From Cyclobacteriaceae bacterium (lineage in GTDB: Bacteria > Bacteroidota > Bacteroidia > Cytophagales > Cyclobacteriaceae): a DNA stretch of 64,000 bases. Shown here in pieces: positions 42,298 to 52,690 of this stretch. The stretch lies in the NCBI GenBank assembly GCA_020832305.1, contig JAFIEV010000040.1, positions 124,001-188,000 on the forward strand. Direction: 5' to 3'. The translations under genes were made by a program, and so were the position numbers. The notes below the pieces were generated by a model. It was not told the origin of the DNA. It worked only from the letters and a program-made list of their open reading frames with translations, and searched no databases. Position 1 is the first letter of the stretch, and each line of letters begins with the position of its first letter.

Positions 42298-45200
42298 ATG
42301 ATAAAGCCCTTGTACATTCTGTTTTTTTTATCACTACCCTTTACAGCATTAGGCCAGAAAAGCAGTGAGGAGTTTTCCATTGATTTCATAGATGTAAGGA
42401 AAGGCCTGCTGAGCAATTTCGTAACCAAAACAGTTAGTGATGATGATAATTTCAAATATTTTGCCACAGAAGGGGGTGTTTCAAAATATGATGGCTACAA
42501 TTTTACCAGTTTTCGTCCAGGTATGGAATACCCTGAACTGGAAAATGAAAATATAGAAACGCTGTTCAAAGATGCGGGCAACAATATCTGGGTAGGAACC
42601 AAGGAAGGTGGGATTTCGGTAATTGATGGTAAAACGAGCAAAATTCGAAGTTACAATCACGTATTTTCGACCGTTCCAAACAAAAGATTAAGGGTAATTT
42701 CCATTAATGAAGCTGCTGATGGTATGATTTGGATGGGTACCTGGGCTGATGGTGTTTTTGTATTTGATCCCAAAGGCGAAATATTGGTAACGCACTATTC
42801 CCTGAATGTCCCCGTATATAAAATAATCCGCGATCGTTATGATAACATTTGGTACGTTGGGGGGCAAACTTTATATAAATTTGATCCTTCTGAAGCGAGA
42901 TTGATCCGATTTCCTACAGATCACTATTTGAATAATGTGATAGAAGATATCCAAAGAAATAAACTTTGGATGGTAGGTAATTCAGGAACAAGGGTATACC
43001 TGCAGAGCTTTGATTACAACACGCAAAAAGTAAATCTTCATCCGGTAAATTTTCAGGCAAGATTCATCAGAGGGATGGCTCTGGACAATAAGAACAGGTT
43101 ATGGCTGGGCAGTTGGGGCGATGGTTTATACATCAGCGATCAGAACATTAATCATTTTGAAAGAATCAATACCAACCCTCAGGGGGGCAATTTCGAAAAT
43201 GTAAATTATTCTATCATTCTAGATATAGATATTGATAAAAATGGCATTGCCTGGCTTTCAACGGCTCATGGTGGCGTACTGATTCTATATCCCAATAAAG
43301 GCTTTCAGATAATATCCGGCAAATCAGAAAAACCTACGGTTGACCAGAATATTATATCCATTTTCAAAGACAAAGAAGACAGACTTTTTAAAGGCACACT
43401 CACAGAGGGCTTATTTTCAATCAACGAAAATGGAGATTTTGAACAAGTAAATCAGGTTATAAAGGCTAAAATCAACACCATTTATGAAAGGGAAAATGCC
43501 ATTTTTATCGGTACTGCATTAGGAATATACATTGTTAAGGAGAATGATTTTTCAAAAATTACGAGATCCCTGCCCAATGAAAAAATCACAGCAATATTGC
43601 TTGATTCAAAAAGCAGATTATGGATAGGAACCCAGGAAAGAGGACTAAGGATGACCCATTACACTAGTGATCCTGAACTGAATAACTTACGCTTATATTC
43701 AGAATCGGAAAATCAACGGGTACTCGATAATAACAGAATCAGCCATGTTAAAGAAGATCAGTATGGTAATATATGGTTAGCTACTTATGGTGGTTTAAAT
43801 TTATATGATGAACAAAACGATCGTTTTTACAATCAGCAAAGTCTTCTCAGGGAGCGTGCCACAAGTATTATCATCAACGACCTTCATCTGAGCAATGGAA
43901 AAATTTACCTGGGCACCCCCACCGGCCTGAGCATTCTTAGCTATGACAATCGCACCTTGAAGCTTGAGAAATTTTTTGACAGAAACAGCGGTCTGATCAA
44001 TGATTTTATTTGTGCCATCGAAGAAGATAAGTATGGAGACCTTTGGTTCAGTACGACCACCACGATCGCCAAATACCAACAAGAGATTGATAATTTCGTC
44101 AATTACGACCGGGAAGACGGAGTAATGATCAATTCTTTTCATATCGGGTCATCTTTGGTGGACAAAAACGGCATGATGTTTTTTGGCGGATCCAATGGCA
44201 TTATAACCTTCAATCCCGAAAAAATTTCTGATGAATTCAATATCCCCGAAGTTGTTTTTACCAGCCTCACGGTCAACAATAAAAGCCTGGAAGTAGGTCA
44301 GGAGGTGGATGGGAAAGTAGTTTTGACGCAGTCTATTCAAAGAACGGATACCATTCAACTGGGATATGCACAAAATCACCTGTCGCTAAGCTTTGCGGCC
44401 AATGATTTCTTTGGACCTGAAAATATCAGCTATGCCTATAAACTTAAGGGGCTTCAGGATGAGTGGATTAATCTGGGTGTAAAAAATGAAATCAACTTTA
44501 CAGGACTTCGGTCCGGAAAATATGAGCTCCTGGTTAAGGCAACCCGAAACAACCAGGATTGGTCAGAAGAAAAGAGTTTATCCATTTTTATTGCCACACC
44601 CCCATGGTATTCATGGTATGCTTTTTTGATCTATGGTTTGGTCATTGCAGGAATTTTGGTTTTGGTCAGGCATATTTCAAGACGGCAGGCAAGACTGGAA
44701 GCTGAATTGAAAATTATTCAGATAGAAAAGGAAAAAGAACATGAGCTAAACGAAGCAAAAATTACCTTTTTCACCAACATATCTCATGAATTCAGAACAC
44801 CACTTACCTTAATTCTCAGCCCGGTTACCGAATTGATTGAATCATATAATTTAGATTCGGTAGTCAAGGAAAAGTTAAGGTTGGTCGAGGACAATTCAAA
44901 ACGAATGCTGAAATTGATCAATCAGCTGCTCGATTTCAGAAAATCAGAACACGGGTTGTTGAAATTGAAACATGTAAATGATGATTTCATAGCCTTTGCA
45001 AAAGGTGTATACCACAGTTTCGAAAATGTAGCCAAACGCAAAAAGATTAATTATCATTTTGAGAGCAATACAGATAAGATCCTGATAGACTTTGACAGGG
45101 ATCAAATGGAAATTGTGATTTACAATTTACTCTCCAATGCTTTTAAATTTACCCGGGAACATGGCATTGTCAGCCTCAAGATCGAAGTTTCAAAAGATAA

Positions 45201-46314
45201 ACTTCGTATAATCGTAAAAGACAATGGCATCGGTCTTTCTGAAGAGAACAGGGAAAAGATTTTCAACAGGTTCTTCCAGGTGCAAAGCACAGATGCATCT
45301 AAAATGGCAGGTAGTGGCATTGGTCTGTCATTTAGTAAGAACATTATTGACCTGCACGGAGGCTATATTATGGTTGAAAGCACATTAAATGTTGGTACTT
45401 CATTTATTGTAGAACTCCCATTGAATGCTGAGGCCAATCATACAGATCCTGATACGCCATCATCAAATTCAGCCTTGCTGGAAGACCTCGATTTTGATTT
45501 GGCTGAACAGGCAATGGAGGTTCATGAAGAAAAATCCTCAACCATTCTGGTGGTAGATGATAATGAAGATATCAGAACTTACCTGAAAGATCTGTTGCAT
45601 TCAGATTATGTGGTGTTGGAGGCGGAAGATGGCATTGATGCACTTTCCATAATCAACCGTGAACTTCCTGAGCTGATCATAAGCGATGTAATGATGCCCA
45701 ATATGGATGGAATAAATCTGTGTCAGGAAGTAAAAGGGCAGATAAGCACTTCGCATATACCCGTGATTCTTCTCACTGCCAGAACCTCACTTGATTATGA
45801 ACTGGAAGGTTTGCAAACCGGCGCAGAAGATTATATCACCAAGCCTTTTAACCCCGGCATTGTTAAAACCAAAATTGCTAATATTCTCGAAAACAGGAAA
45901 AAACTAAGGGAATACTTCTACCATAAAATACGATTTGAGCCTGATACAAAGGATATTCGTGAATCAAATTTAGATTCGGAATTTATTGAAAAAGCCATTA
46001 AACTGGTAAATGACAATTTGCAAAATGAGTCTTTTGGTATCGAAACCATGGTCGATCAACTTTTTATGAGCCAGTCAACCTTATTTAGAAAAATTAAGTC
46101 GCTGACAGGGATGTCATTAACCGGATTTATCCGCTCCATCAAATTGAAAACAGCCGCACAATTGATTCTTCAAAGTAATATGAAATTAAGTCAGGTAGCC
46201 CATGAATCTGGCTTTAACGATTACAAATACTTTAAAAAATCTTTTGAAGCACAGTTTGGCTGTCTCCCCTCTGAGTACAAAAATAAAATCTTACAACATA
46301 CGGGCCAGAATTGA
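42298..46314 (+). CDS. Hybrid two-component system regulator (propeller sensor-kinase-receiver-AraC)
   Basis: This 1338-residue membrane protein is complete. Signal peptide 1-19 (TALGQ); two propellers of regulator blades (about 25-670; e.g. IWVGTKEGGISVID, LWLGSWGDGLYISD); Y_Y_Y domain (about 690-765); membrane helix about 772-792 (WYAFLIYGLVIAGILVLV); HisKA with His830 in FTNISHEFRTPLTL; ATPase domain with NLLSNAFKFT and GSGIGLSFSKNI; receiver with VVDDNED and Asp1130 in IISDVMMPNMDG; AraC HTH (about 1235-1335, LSQVAHESGFNDYKYFKKSF). It should sense a periplasmic oligosaccharide and activate the SusC/D genes just downstream, and probably the divergent GH95-sulfatase pair. A terminator follows at 46332. 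Confidence 0.97.
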   Translation: MIKPLYILFFLSLPFTALGQKSSEEFSIDFIDVRKGLLSNFVTKTVSDDDNFKYFATEGGVSKYDGYNFTSFRPGMEYPELENENIETLFKDAGNNIWVGTKEGGISVIDGKTSKIRSYNHVFSTVPNKRLRVISINEAADGMIWMGTWADGVFVFDPKGEILVTHYSLNVPVYKIIRDRYDNIWYVGGQTLYKFDPSEARLIRFPTDHYLNNVIEDIQRNKLWMVGNSGTRVYLQSFDYNTQKVNLHPVNFQARFIRGMALDNKNRLWLGSWGDGLYISDQNINHFERINTNPQGGNFENVNYSIILDIDIDKNGIAWLSTAHGGVLILYPNKGFQIISGKSEKPTVDQNIISIFKDKEDRLFKGTLTEGLFSINENGDFEQVNQVIKAKINTIYERENAIFIGTALGIYIVKENDFSKITRSLPNEKITAILLDSKSRLWIGTQERGLRMTHYTSDPELNNLRLYSESENQRVLDNNRISHVKEDQYGNIWLATYGGLNLYDEQNDRFYNQQSLLRERATSIIINDLHLSNGKIYLGTPTGLSILSYDNRTLKLEKFFDRNSGLINDFICAIEEDKYGDLWFSTTTTIAKYQQEIDNFVNYDREDGVMINSFHIGSSLVDKNGMMFFGGSNGIITFNPEKISDEFNIPEVVFTSLTVNNKSLEVGQEVDGKVVLTQSIQRTDTIQLGYAQNHLSLSFAANDFFGPENISYAYKLKGLQDEWINLGVKNEINFTGLRSGKYELLVKATRNNQDWSEEKSLSIFIATPPWYSWYAFLIYGLVIAGILVLVRHISRRQARLEAELKIIQIEKEKEHELNEAKITFFTNISHEFRTPLTLILSPVTELIESYNLDSVVKEKLRLVEDNSKRMLKLINQLLDFRKSEHGLLKLKHVNDDFIAFAKGVYHSFENVAKRKKINYHFESNTDKILIDFDRDQMEIVIYNLLSNAFKFTREHGIVSLKIEVSKDKLRIIVKDNGIGLSEENREKIFNRFFQVQSTDASKMAGSGIGLSFSKNIIDLHGGYIMVESTLNVGTSFIVELPLNAEANHTDPDTPSSNSALLEDLDFDLAEQAMEVHEEKSSTILVVDDNEDIRTYLKDLLHSDYVVLEAEDGIDALSIINRELPELIISDVMMPNMDGINLCQEVKGQISTSHIPVILLTARTSLDYELEGLQTGAEDYITKPFNPGIVKTKIANILENRKKLREYFYHKIRFEPDTKDIRESNLDSEFIEKAIKLVNDNLQNESFGIETMVDQLFMSQSTLFRKIKSLTGMSLTGFIRSIKLKTAAQLILQSNMKLSQVAHESGFNDYKYFKKSFEAQFGCLPSEYKNKILQHTGQN

Positions 46315-46331
46315 TCAAAAATGGCAAAAAA

Positions 46332-46357
46332 GGCGCTTTAAACAGTGCCTATTTTTT
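46332..46357 (+). terminator. Terminator after the hybrid regulator
   Basis: GGCGCT (46332-46337) pairs with AGTGCC (46344-46349), one G-T pair included, with a 6-base loop, preceded by A6 and followed by TA and T6. It lies 18 bases after the stop of the regulator, separating it from the SusC transcript. Confidence 0.75.
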
Positions 46358-46480
46358 CATTTTGCCTGAATTACCCCTCTAAATGATTGATTGAGACCAC
46401 TGATTAAACTCTCTATAAGTGAGATTTGTATCAGGAATTTTTTCCTTAAATCAACAGTAAACCTAAATGTAATTTTATTT

Positions 46481-49400
46481 ATGGATGTAAACATTACAAA
46501 GGATCGCCGCAATTACAGCGTATCAGTTGGATGGCAAAAAAGTTTAGTATTTGCTTTCCTTCTGGCTTTTGGGACGATCATCAATGCTGAAGCTTTTGAG
46601 CAAGGCAGGCAAGTGAGCGGACAAGTTACTTCACAGAATGACAATGAGGAGATGCTTGGCGTAACAGTGACGCTTAAGGGAACCACACGTGGTACCGTTA
46701 CTGACATTAACGGACAATTTTCGATCGAAGTGCCTTCACCGGAATCCGTTCTGATCTTTAGTTTTATCGGATATGACAGCAAAGAAGTGCAGGTAGGCAA
46801 TCAGAGCATTCTGAATGTAGCATTATCAGAAAGCCAAACCATAATGGATGAACTGGTGGTGGTTGGGTATGGTGAACAGAAAAAACTCAATCTTACAGGT
46901 TCTGTAGAAACCATAAAATTTGATGATGCCGTCAACCAACCGGTTACCAATTCAGGACAACTCATGTATGGCCGTTTCGCCGGGGTTCAAATGACCCAGG
47001 GAAGTGGGCTGCCTGGCAGCGATCAATCCACCATCACCATCCGTGGACAGGGATCCTTCGGTGGCACCAATCCTCTGGTGGTCATTGATAACATTCAATA
47101 TCAGGGTATGGCTGAATTCAATAACCTCTCACCCACAGATATAGAAAGTATCTCTGTATTAAAGGATGCTTCTGCGGCTGCTATTTATGGAGCCAGAGGC
47201 GCCAATGGGGTTATTGTAGTTACAACCAAAAAGGGGCAAAAGGGAAAGTTTTCTGTAGACTATAACAATTTTACAGGTTTTCAAAGGGTAACGGTGGTAC
47301 CCGAATATCTCGATGGAGTACAGTATGCGCAATTAAGAAATGAGAGAGATTTAAACTTCAACGGGCCAGATGCGCCACTCAGATATTCACCGGAAGTTAT
47401 TGATGCCATCAGAAACGGAACCATGCCCGATAGGTACGCCAATACCAACTGGGCTGATGTAGCCTTAAGAGATGCACCTATACAAAACCATTTTTTGGGA
47501 TTTTCAGGCGGGTCAGACAAAACCACCTACCGGGTTTCATTGGCTTATCTTAAACAGGAAGCGGTTGTACAGGGAAAATTCAAAAATGAAAGATTTAATC
47601 TGGGCATTAACCTCTCATCATCACCGAATAAATGGCTCACCATTACCAATGTTACCAATGCTTTCTGGGCTAAGTTCAGAGGGCCGGCCGGTGGCGCAGG
47701 TGCCATTACCGGAGAAACGGGCATCATTAATCAGTTCCAAAGATCTGCACCTACCATTCCGGTAAGGTATCCCAATGGTGAGCTCGGCTTTGTAAATGGC
47801 GCATGGCAAAGCGTCAACTTTTCGTACCCGATCAACCATGTGCTGGAAACGGGCTTTTTTGGCAATCATGAAAATGATAATATCAATGTAAGTGAGAGAA
47901 TCGGCCTTAGCGCCAAAATTATGGATGGCCTTACTTTTGAGACAAGTGGAAGTTTGATTTTCAATTTTGGAAATGTTTCTGACTTCAGACCAAGAAGAAC
48001 CATCAGGGACTGGGAAGGAAATATAGTTAACCAAAATCCTCTCAATTCTTTAAACAACACCCTTAATTTCAATTACAGGTTGATGAATGAAAATATTCTG
48101 AGGTACAACACCACGATCAACGAATCCCATAATCTCAATTTTATGTTGGGACACTCTGTAATCTATGATAAAATAGATGGTTTCTCAGGCTCTCTTCAGG
48201 GATTCCCTACGGATGTCATAGAAGAATTTAATGGTGGCGGTGTGGTAAATCCTTCGGTAAGTGGTGGTGCTTCGGAAGAAGCCTTGCAGTCATTTTTTGG
48301 AAGGGTAAATTACAACTACCAGGATAAGTATCTATTTGAATTCAACCTCAGACGCGACGGTTCTTCCAAGTTTGGACCTGAAAATCGATATGGTACATTT
48401 CCTTCATTATCCGCAGGCTGGAACATTGGAAGGGAAACCTGGCTGGCTGGTTCCAGAGTGGTTTCCGATTTAAAGATAAGAGGTAGCTGGGGCGTCAGCG
48501 GCAATGACCGAATCGGCAACTATATCTGGGAACAAACGTATGACACCGGCCTTGACTATCACATCGGACAAAGTACCATTATACCTGCCGTAGCCTTGAC
48601 CTCCCTGGCAAACCCCACCATCAGATGGGAGCGAATAGAGCAGTATAATGTAGGTGTCGACCTGGATTTGTTTCAAAATAAATTAAATGTGTCTACGGAT
48701 TACTTCAGAAGGATCAGTTCTGATATTCTCTACACCAATTTCCCGATACCAAACTCCATTGGGGTTACCAATCTGGCTGCACAAAATGCTGCTGGCATGG
48801 AAAACAGCGGATTAGAAATAAATGCAAACTATCGTCAGAAGTTTGGTAACCTCAGGGTGGAAATAGGTGGAAATGTTACCAGAATGGCCGATAACAAAGT
48901 TACCAGCCTGGGTGAGGGCGGTGAAGAAACCATTACAAACTCTAATATTATCAGAATCGGCGAACCATTCCAGGCATTTTTTGGATATCGGGTTGAAGGT
49001 GTATTCCAAACGCAGGAAGAAGTAGATGGGGCTCCGGTACAATTCGGAAGTAACCTTAATCGCCCTGGTGATTTAAGATATGCCGATATAAATGGAGATG
49101 GAGTAATAGATGCCGACGACAGGGTAGTCATTGGCAATCCTTTCCCAAGATGGCTTTATGGCTTCAATACCAATTTAAGCTATGGTAATTTTGATTTTAA
49201 TGCCATCTTTCAGGGAGTGGGTCGGATCGACAGACTTATGATGGGCAATGGACAGCTCCCCATGGTGGATGAACGAAACAATGCTCTTTCCTATTGGATC
49301 AACCGATGGACACCTGAAAACCCTTCCGAGGATTTACCAAGACTGGGCGGCATAAATAATCAGTTGGTATCTGATTTTTATATTGAAGATATGTCTTTTC

Positions 49401-49615
49401 TCAGACTGCGAAATATTGAGATCGGCTACACCATACCTAAAGTGTTTTCTGAGCGCCTGATGATACAAAGGGCTAGAATATTTATTGGCGCACAAAACCT
49501 GCTGACCTTCACCAAAGTCAAAAATTTTGATCCGGAAAGACAGCGAGGCATAAATACAGAAAGATCAGCGCCTCTTTACAAAGTCTATACAGCAGGTATC
49601 AATTTAAAATTCTAA
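46481..49615 (+). CDS. susC: SusC-family TonB-dependent outer-membrane transporter
   Basis: From the ATG at 46481 (MDVNITKDRRNYSVSVGWQK) the protein has 1044 residues; a possible ATG 30 codons upstream adds an unlikely leader. After the signal peptide, a CarboxypepD-regulatory-like domain (VSGQVTSQNDNEEMLGVTV) precedes the TonB box region MDELVVVGYGEQKK, the plug (TIRGQGSFGGTNPLVVID, VLKDASAAAIYGARGANGV) and a 22-stranded barrel with the SusC C-terminal signature, ending YTAGINLKF. It imports glycan oligomers across the outer membrane with SusD. Its partner follows after four bases. Expression is expected to depend on the regulator at 42298. Confidence 0.96.
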   Translation: MDVNITKDRRNYSVSVGWQKSLVFAFLLAFGTIINAEAFEQGRQVSGQVTSQNDNEEMLGVTVTLKGTTRGTVTDINGQFSIEVPSPESVLIFSFIGYDSKEVQVGNQSILNVALSESQTIMDELVVVGYGEQKKLNLTGSVETIKFDDAVNQPVTNSGQLMYGRFAGVQMTQGSGLPGSDQSTITIRGQGSFGGTNPLVVIDNIQYQGMAEFNNLSPTDIESISVLKDASAAAIYGARGANGVIVVTTKKGQKGKFSVDYNNFTGFQRVTVVPEYLDGVQYAQLRNERDLNFNGPDAPLRYSPEVIDAIRNGTMPDRYANTNWADVALRDAPIQNHFLGFSGGSDKTTYRVSLAYLKQEAVVQGKFKNERFNLGINLSSSPNKWLTITNVTNAFWAKFRGPAGGAGAITGETGIINQFQRSAPTIPVRYPNGELGFVNGAWQSVNFSYPINHVLETGFFGNHENDNINVSERIGLSAKIMDGLTFETSGSLIFNFGNVSDFRPRRTIRDWEGNIVNQNPLNSLNNTLNFNYRLMNENILRYNTTINESHNLNFMLGHSVIYDKIDGFSGSLQGFPTDVIEEFNGGGVVNPSVSGGASEEALQSFFGRVNYNYQDKYLFEFNLRRDGSSKFGPENRYGTFPSLSAGWNIGRETWLAGSRVVSDLKIRGSWGVSGNDRIGNYIWEQTYDTGLDYHIGQSTIIPAVALTSLANPTIRWERIEQYNVGVDLDLFQNKLNVSTDYFRRISSDILYTNFPIPNSIGVTNLAAQNAAGMENSGLEINANYRQKFGNLRVEIGGNVTRMADNKVTSLGEGGEETITNSNIIRIGEPFQAFFGYRVEGVFQTQEEVDGAPVQFGSNLNRPGDLRYADINGDGVIDADDRVVIGNPFPRWLYGFNTNLSYGNFDFNAIFQGVGRIDRLMMGNGQLPMVDERNNALSYWINRWTPENPSEDLPRLGGINNQLVSDFYIEDMSFLRLRNIEIGYTIPKVFSERLMIQRARIFIGAQNLLTFTKVKNFDPERQRGINTERSAPLYKVYTAGINLKF

Positions 49616-49619
49616 AGTC

Positions 49620-51164
49620 ATGAAAAAAGTAACTATATATATCCTTGCACTTTTATTCTTCACCGCTTGTTCTGATGATTTTCTTGACAGAGGATCACTC
49701 ACTCAGCTGGCGGAAGGAAACTTCTGGCAAACCGAAGAAGATGCGCAACTGGGGATCAATGGCATTTATGCTGCCCTTCAACAAAATGTACTTTATGGAG
49801 GAAGCCTGAATGCTTCAAATGCAGCTGGTATTCCACAACATGATGGCCTGTCTGATAATGCTTTCAACAACTGGAGGTTTGAGGGGCCAGGTAATTTCAT
49901 GGAAGGTAATGTCACACCCTTCACAGGCTACTTTAATAATTTCTGGACAGCCAACTATCGTGGTATTGCAAGAGCCAACATTGCCATTCAAAGTATCGGT
50001 AGTATCACCGATGAGGGTTTTGCCATAGAATCGAGACAAAGGTTATTGGGACAAGCATATTTTCTAAGGGCTTTATTTTATATGAATCTCGCCATCTATT
50101 TTGAGGAAGTCCCTTTGATTCTTGAGATTCAGACACTGGAAAATGCTTATGTTCCTAAAAATTCTTATGAAGAAATAAGACAAGCGATCAATGCAGATCT
50201 GGAAAGGGCAATTGAATTTCTGCCCGAATCTTATCCCTCTACTTTATTTGGTTATGCGACAAAAGGTGCAGCCCTTTCATTGTCCGCAAGGTGGTATTTG
50301 TATAATAAAGAATATCAGAAAGTAGCAGATTACACTTCACAGGTAATGGGTCTGGGATATGGTCTGCATAATAATTATGCACAATTGTTTACACCGGCCG
50401 GAGAATTGACCAATGAAATTGTTTTTTCTGTGAGATTTATTCAGGACCAATCAAATAATGGCGAAACTTTTTCTTCAACTTTCGAGGGTATTCCGAGGGT
50501 TAACGATCAACCTATGCCAAACCTGGTAGATGCTTATCGTTGTATCGATGGTCTTCCCATTACTGAATCCCCGCTTTACAACCCGCAGAGAAGAAACGAA
50601 AACAGAGATCCAAGGCTCACTGCAACCATTTATTTCCAGGGAGATATTTTCCTGATTCACCTCAACAGACCTTTTGGAGGAAATACAGCAACTCGATTTG
50701 CCAGAAAAAAATTCACCAGAAACAACCTTTCACCAGAAGGTATTGGTGTAGGTTCAGCTGGCGGACAGGATTGGTATCTGATCAGGTATGCTGATGTGCT
50801 CTTAATGCGCGCTGAAGCGCTGGCAGAACTCGGTCAGGTAAATGATGTGTATCCTTTGGTTAATCAGGTAAGAGCCAGGGTCGGTATGCCAGCTATTGAA
50901 GATGTTGAAGGTGCAGGTTTAAGCCAAAGCCAGTTGATTGAAATCGTTAGACATGAAAGAAGGGTTGAACTCGCTTTTGAAGGCTTACGCTTTTTTGATA
51001 TCAAACGATGGGGAATCATAGAAGAAGCCATTAACAGGGCTATTGCTGATCCCGTTGGGCCATACAATCCGCAATATATGGGACGCAGATCTGAAGTATT
51101 CCCCGTTCCACAACAGGAATTGGATGCCAACAAAAATCTGTTACAAAACCCGGTTTGGGATTAA
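49620..51164 (+). CDS. susD: SusD/RagB-family glycan-binding lipoprotein
   Basis: This 514-residue lipoprotein has MKKVTIYILALLFFTAC (Cys17) and SDDFLDRGSLTQLAEGNFWQ, the usual SusD opening. Tetratricopeptide-like helices (RLLGQAYFLRALFYMNLA) and the late sequence DWYLIRYADVLLMRAEALAE and VRHERRVELAFEGLRFFDIKRW are family hallmarks. It caps the SusC channel on the cell surface and binds the glycan. It is transcribed with susC and followed by a terminator at 51193, so the enzyme genes that come next may use their own promoter or read-through. Confidence 0.96.
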   Translation: MKKVTIYILALLFFTACSDDFLDRGSLTQLAEGNFWQTEEDAQLGINGIYAALQQNVLYGGSLNASNAAGIPQHDGLSDNAFNNWRFEGPGNFMEGNVTPFTGYFNNFWTANYRGIARANIAIQSIGSITDEGFAIESRQRLLGQAYFLRALFYMNLAIYFEEVPLILEIQTLENAYVPKNSYEEIRQAINADLERAIEFLPESYPSTLFGYATKGAALSLSARWYLYNKEYQKVADYTSQVMGLGYGLHNNYAQLFTPAGELTNEIVFSVRFIQDQSNNGETFSSTFEGIPRVNDQPMPNLVDAYRCIDGLPITESPLYNPQRRNENRDPRLTATIYFQGDIFLIHLNRPFGGNTATRFARKKFTRNNLSPEGIGVGSAGGQDWYLIRYADVLLMRAEALAELGQVNDVYPLVNQVRARVGMPAIEDVEGAGLSQSQLIEIVRHERRVELAFEGLRFFDIKRWGIIEEAINRAIADPVGPYNPQYMGRRSEVFPVPQQELDANKNLLQNPVWD

Positions 51165-51192
51165 GAATAACATATCATAGACCTAATAGAAA

Positions 51193-51223
51193 AAAGGTGC
51201 CTGTATTAAATACTGGCACCTTT
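51193..51223 (+). terminator. Terminator or attenuator after SusD
   Basis: AAAGGTGCC (51193-51201) and GGCACCTTT (51215-51223) form a 9-bp perfect stem; an inner GTAT/ATAC pairing extends it past a T-T mismatch. Only a short T run (the end of the stem) follows, then TACTTAAG. It may cut transcription between transporter and enzyme genes in part. Confidence 0.6.
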
Positions 51224-51260
51224 ACTTAAGATATTCGTACAAGTAGAACCAAAATACTGA

Positions 51261-52667
51261 ATGATTTTCCACAGATTGTGTAAGGTTTTGACTGCTCTTG
51301 CTATCATCATGTCTTACGAAGGAGTTGCTCAATCACTCCAAAAACCCAATGTTATCATCATTTTAACAGATGACCAGGGTTATGTAGATGTAGGATTTAA
51401 TGGAAGCACGGAAATCCCAACGCCAAACATTGATCGGATAGCAGCGAATGGAACAGTGTTTTCTTCAGGCTATGTATCTTACGCTGTTTGTGGCCCAAGC
51501 AGGGCAGGATTACTTACCGGTAGATATCAGGATAGGTTTGGGTTTGGAAAGAATCCCCTTTTTGCACCCAATGACTCCACAATGGGGTTGGATCGTGCAG
51601 AGCAGACACTTGCCGATTATCTGAAACAAGCAAACTATACTACCTCTATTATTGGTAAATGGCATTTGGGAGCCCATCCTTCGCTTCGGCCAAATGAAAG
51701 AGGATTTGACGAATTCTTTGGCTTTCTTTCCGGTGGGCATGATTACTTTCCGGAAAACCTGGTCTTCGAGGATGAATATGCAGTGAAGAGAAATTTCGAT
51801 GCATACAGAACCAAGTTACTAAGAAATCACCAAAGAGTTGAAGAAACTGAGTATTTGACAGACGCTTTCTCCAGAGAAGCCTTATCTTTTATCGAAAGGA
51901 ATCAAGACAATCCATTTTTTCTCTACCTCGCCTATAATGCCCCGCATGCACCCATGCAGGCCACCGAAAAATATCTAAAGAGGTTTACCCACATTTCCAA
52001 TGAAAAACGAAGAACCTACGCTGCCATGATTTCAGCAGTAGATGATGGCGTAGGTGCGATGCTGGACTTATTAGAAAAATTAAAGCTTGAAGAGAACACA
52101 CTTGTGTTTTTTCTATCAGATAATGGAGGCCCTCCTGAAAATACAGACAATAGCCCACTGAGAGGATATAAAGGAAGTTTTTTCGAAGGTGGTGTGAGGG
52201 TTCCTTTCGCAGCACAATGGAAAGGAACGATTCCTGAATCATGCCAATATGAGCATCCTGTAATCTCTTTGGACATCTACGGTACGGTTGCCGCATTGAT
52301 AGGATTGGAAACCAAAAATGAACTTGATGGCGTGAATCTGCTCCCCTATTTGAAAGGAGAGAATATGGATGTGCCCCATGAAGCATTGTACTGGCGGAAT
52401 TTTAATGCAGGGAGGTTTGCGATTCGCACCGCTCAGGATAAAATGACTACAGAACCAGATAATCAATTTTTGTTTGACATTCGGCATGATGTATCAGAAA
52501 AGAATAACCTGGCGCCAGCCAATATCGGGAAAATGAATGAACTCAATCAAAAAATTGAAGCTTGGAAGGATCTATTGAAAGATCCGGTTTTCATGGGGTT
52601 GATGGAAGATAAAGCCTATTCCGAACTTCATCCTGATCGTTTTGAAAGGAAAATTGAAAATAAATAG
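51261..52667 (+). CDS. Formylglycine sulfatase, family S1
   Basis: This 468-residue enzyme has an N-terminal signal (about 1-24), NVIIILTDDQGYVDVGFNG (metal Asp37 and Asp38) and the formylglycine motif CGPSRAGLLTGRY with Cys77. SIIGKWHLGAHP and FFLSDNGGP complete the active-site elements. CxPSR is the preferred maturation motif for the anaerobic and aerobic formylglycine systems. It is related to the sulfatase at 55492 but differs in the motif (CGPSR against CAPSR) and in length of the C-terminal part. It is the first enzyme gene after susD. Confidence 0.95.
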   Translation: MIFHRLCKVLTALAIIMSYEGVAQSLQKPNVIIILTDDQGYVDVGFNGSTEIPTPNIDRIAANGTVFSSGYVSYAVCGPSRAGLLTGRYQDRFGFGKNPLFAPNDSTMGLDRAEQTLADYLKQANYTTSIIGKWHLGAHPSLRPNERGFDEFFGFLSGGHDYFPENLVFEDEYAVKRNFDAYRTKLLRNHQRVEETEYLTDAFSREALSFIERNQDNPFFLYLAYNAPHAPMQATEKYLKRFTHISNEKRRTYAAMISAVDDGVGAMLDLLEKLKLEENTLVFFLSDNGGPPENTDNSPLRGYKGSFFEGGVRVPFAAQWKGTIPESCQYEHPVISLDIYGTVAALIGLETKNELDGVNLLPYLKGENMDVPHEALYWRNFNAGRFAIRTAQDKMTTEPDNQFLFDIRHDVSEKNNLAPANIGKMNELNQKIEAWKDLLKDPVFMGLMEDKAYSELHPDRFERKIENK

Positions 52668-52690
52668 CCATAGTGAAAGATCGAAAACTT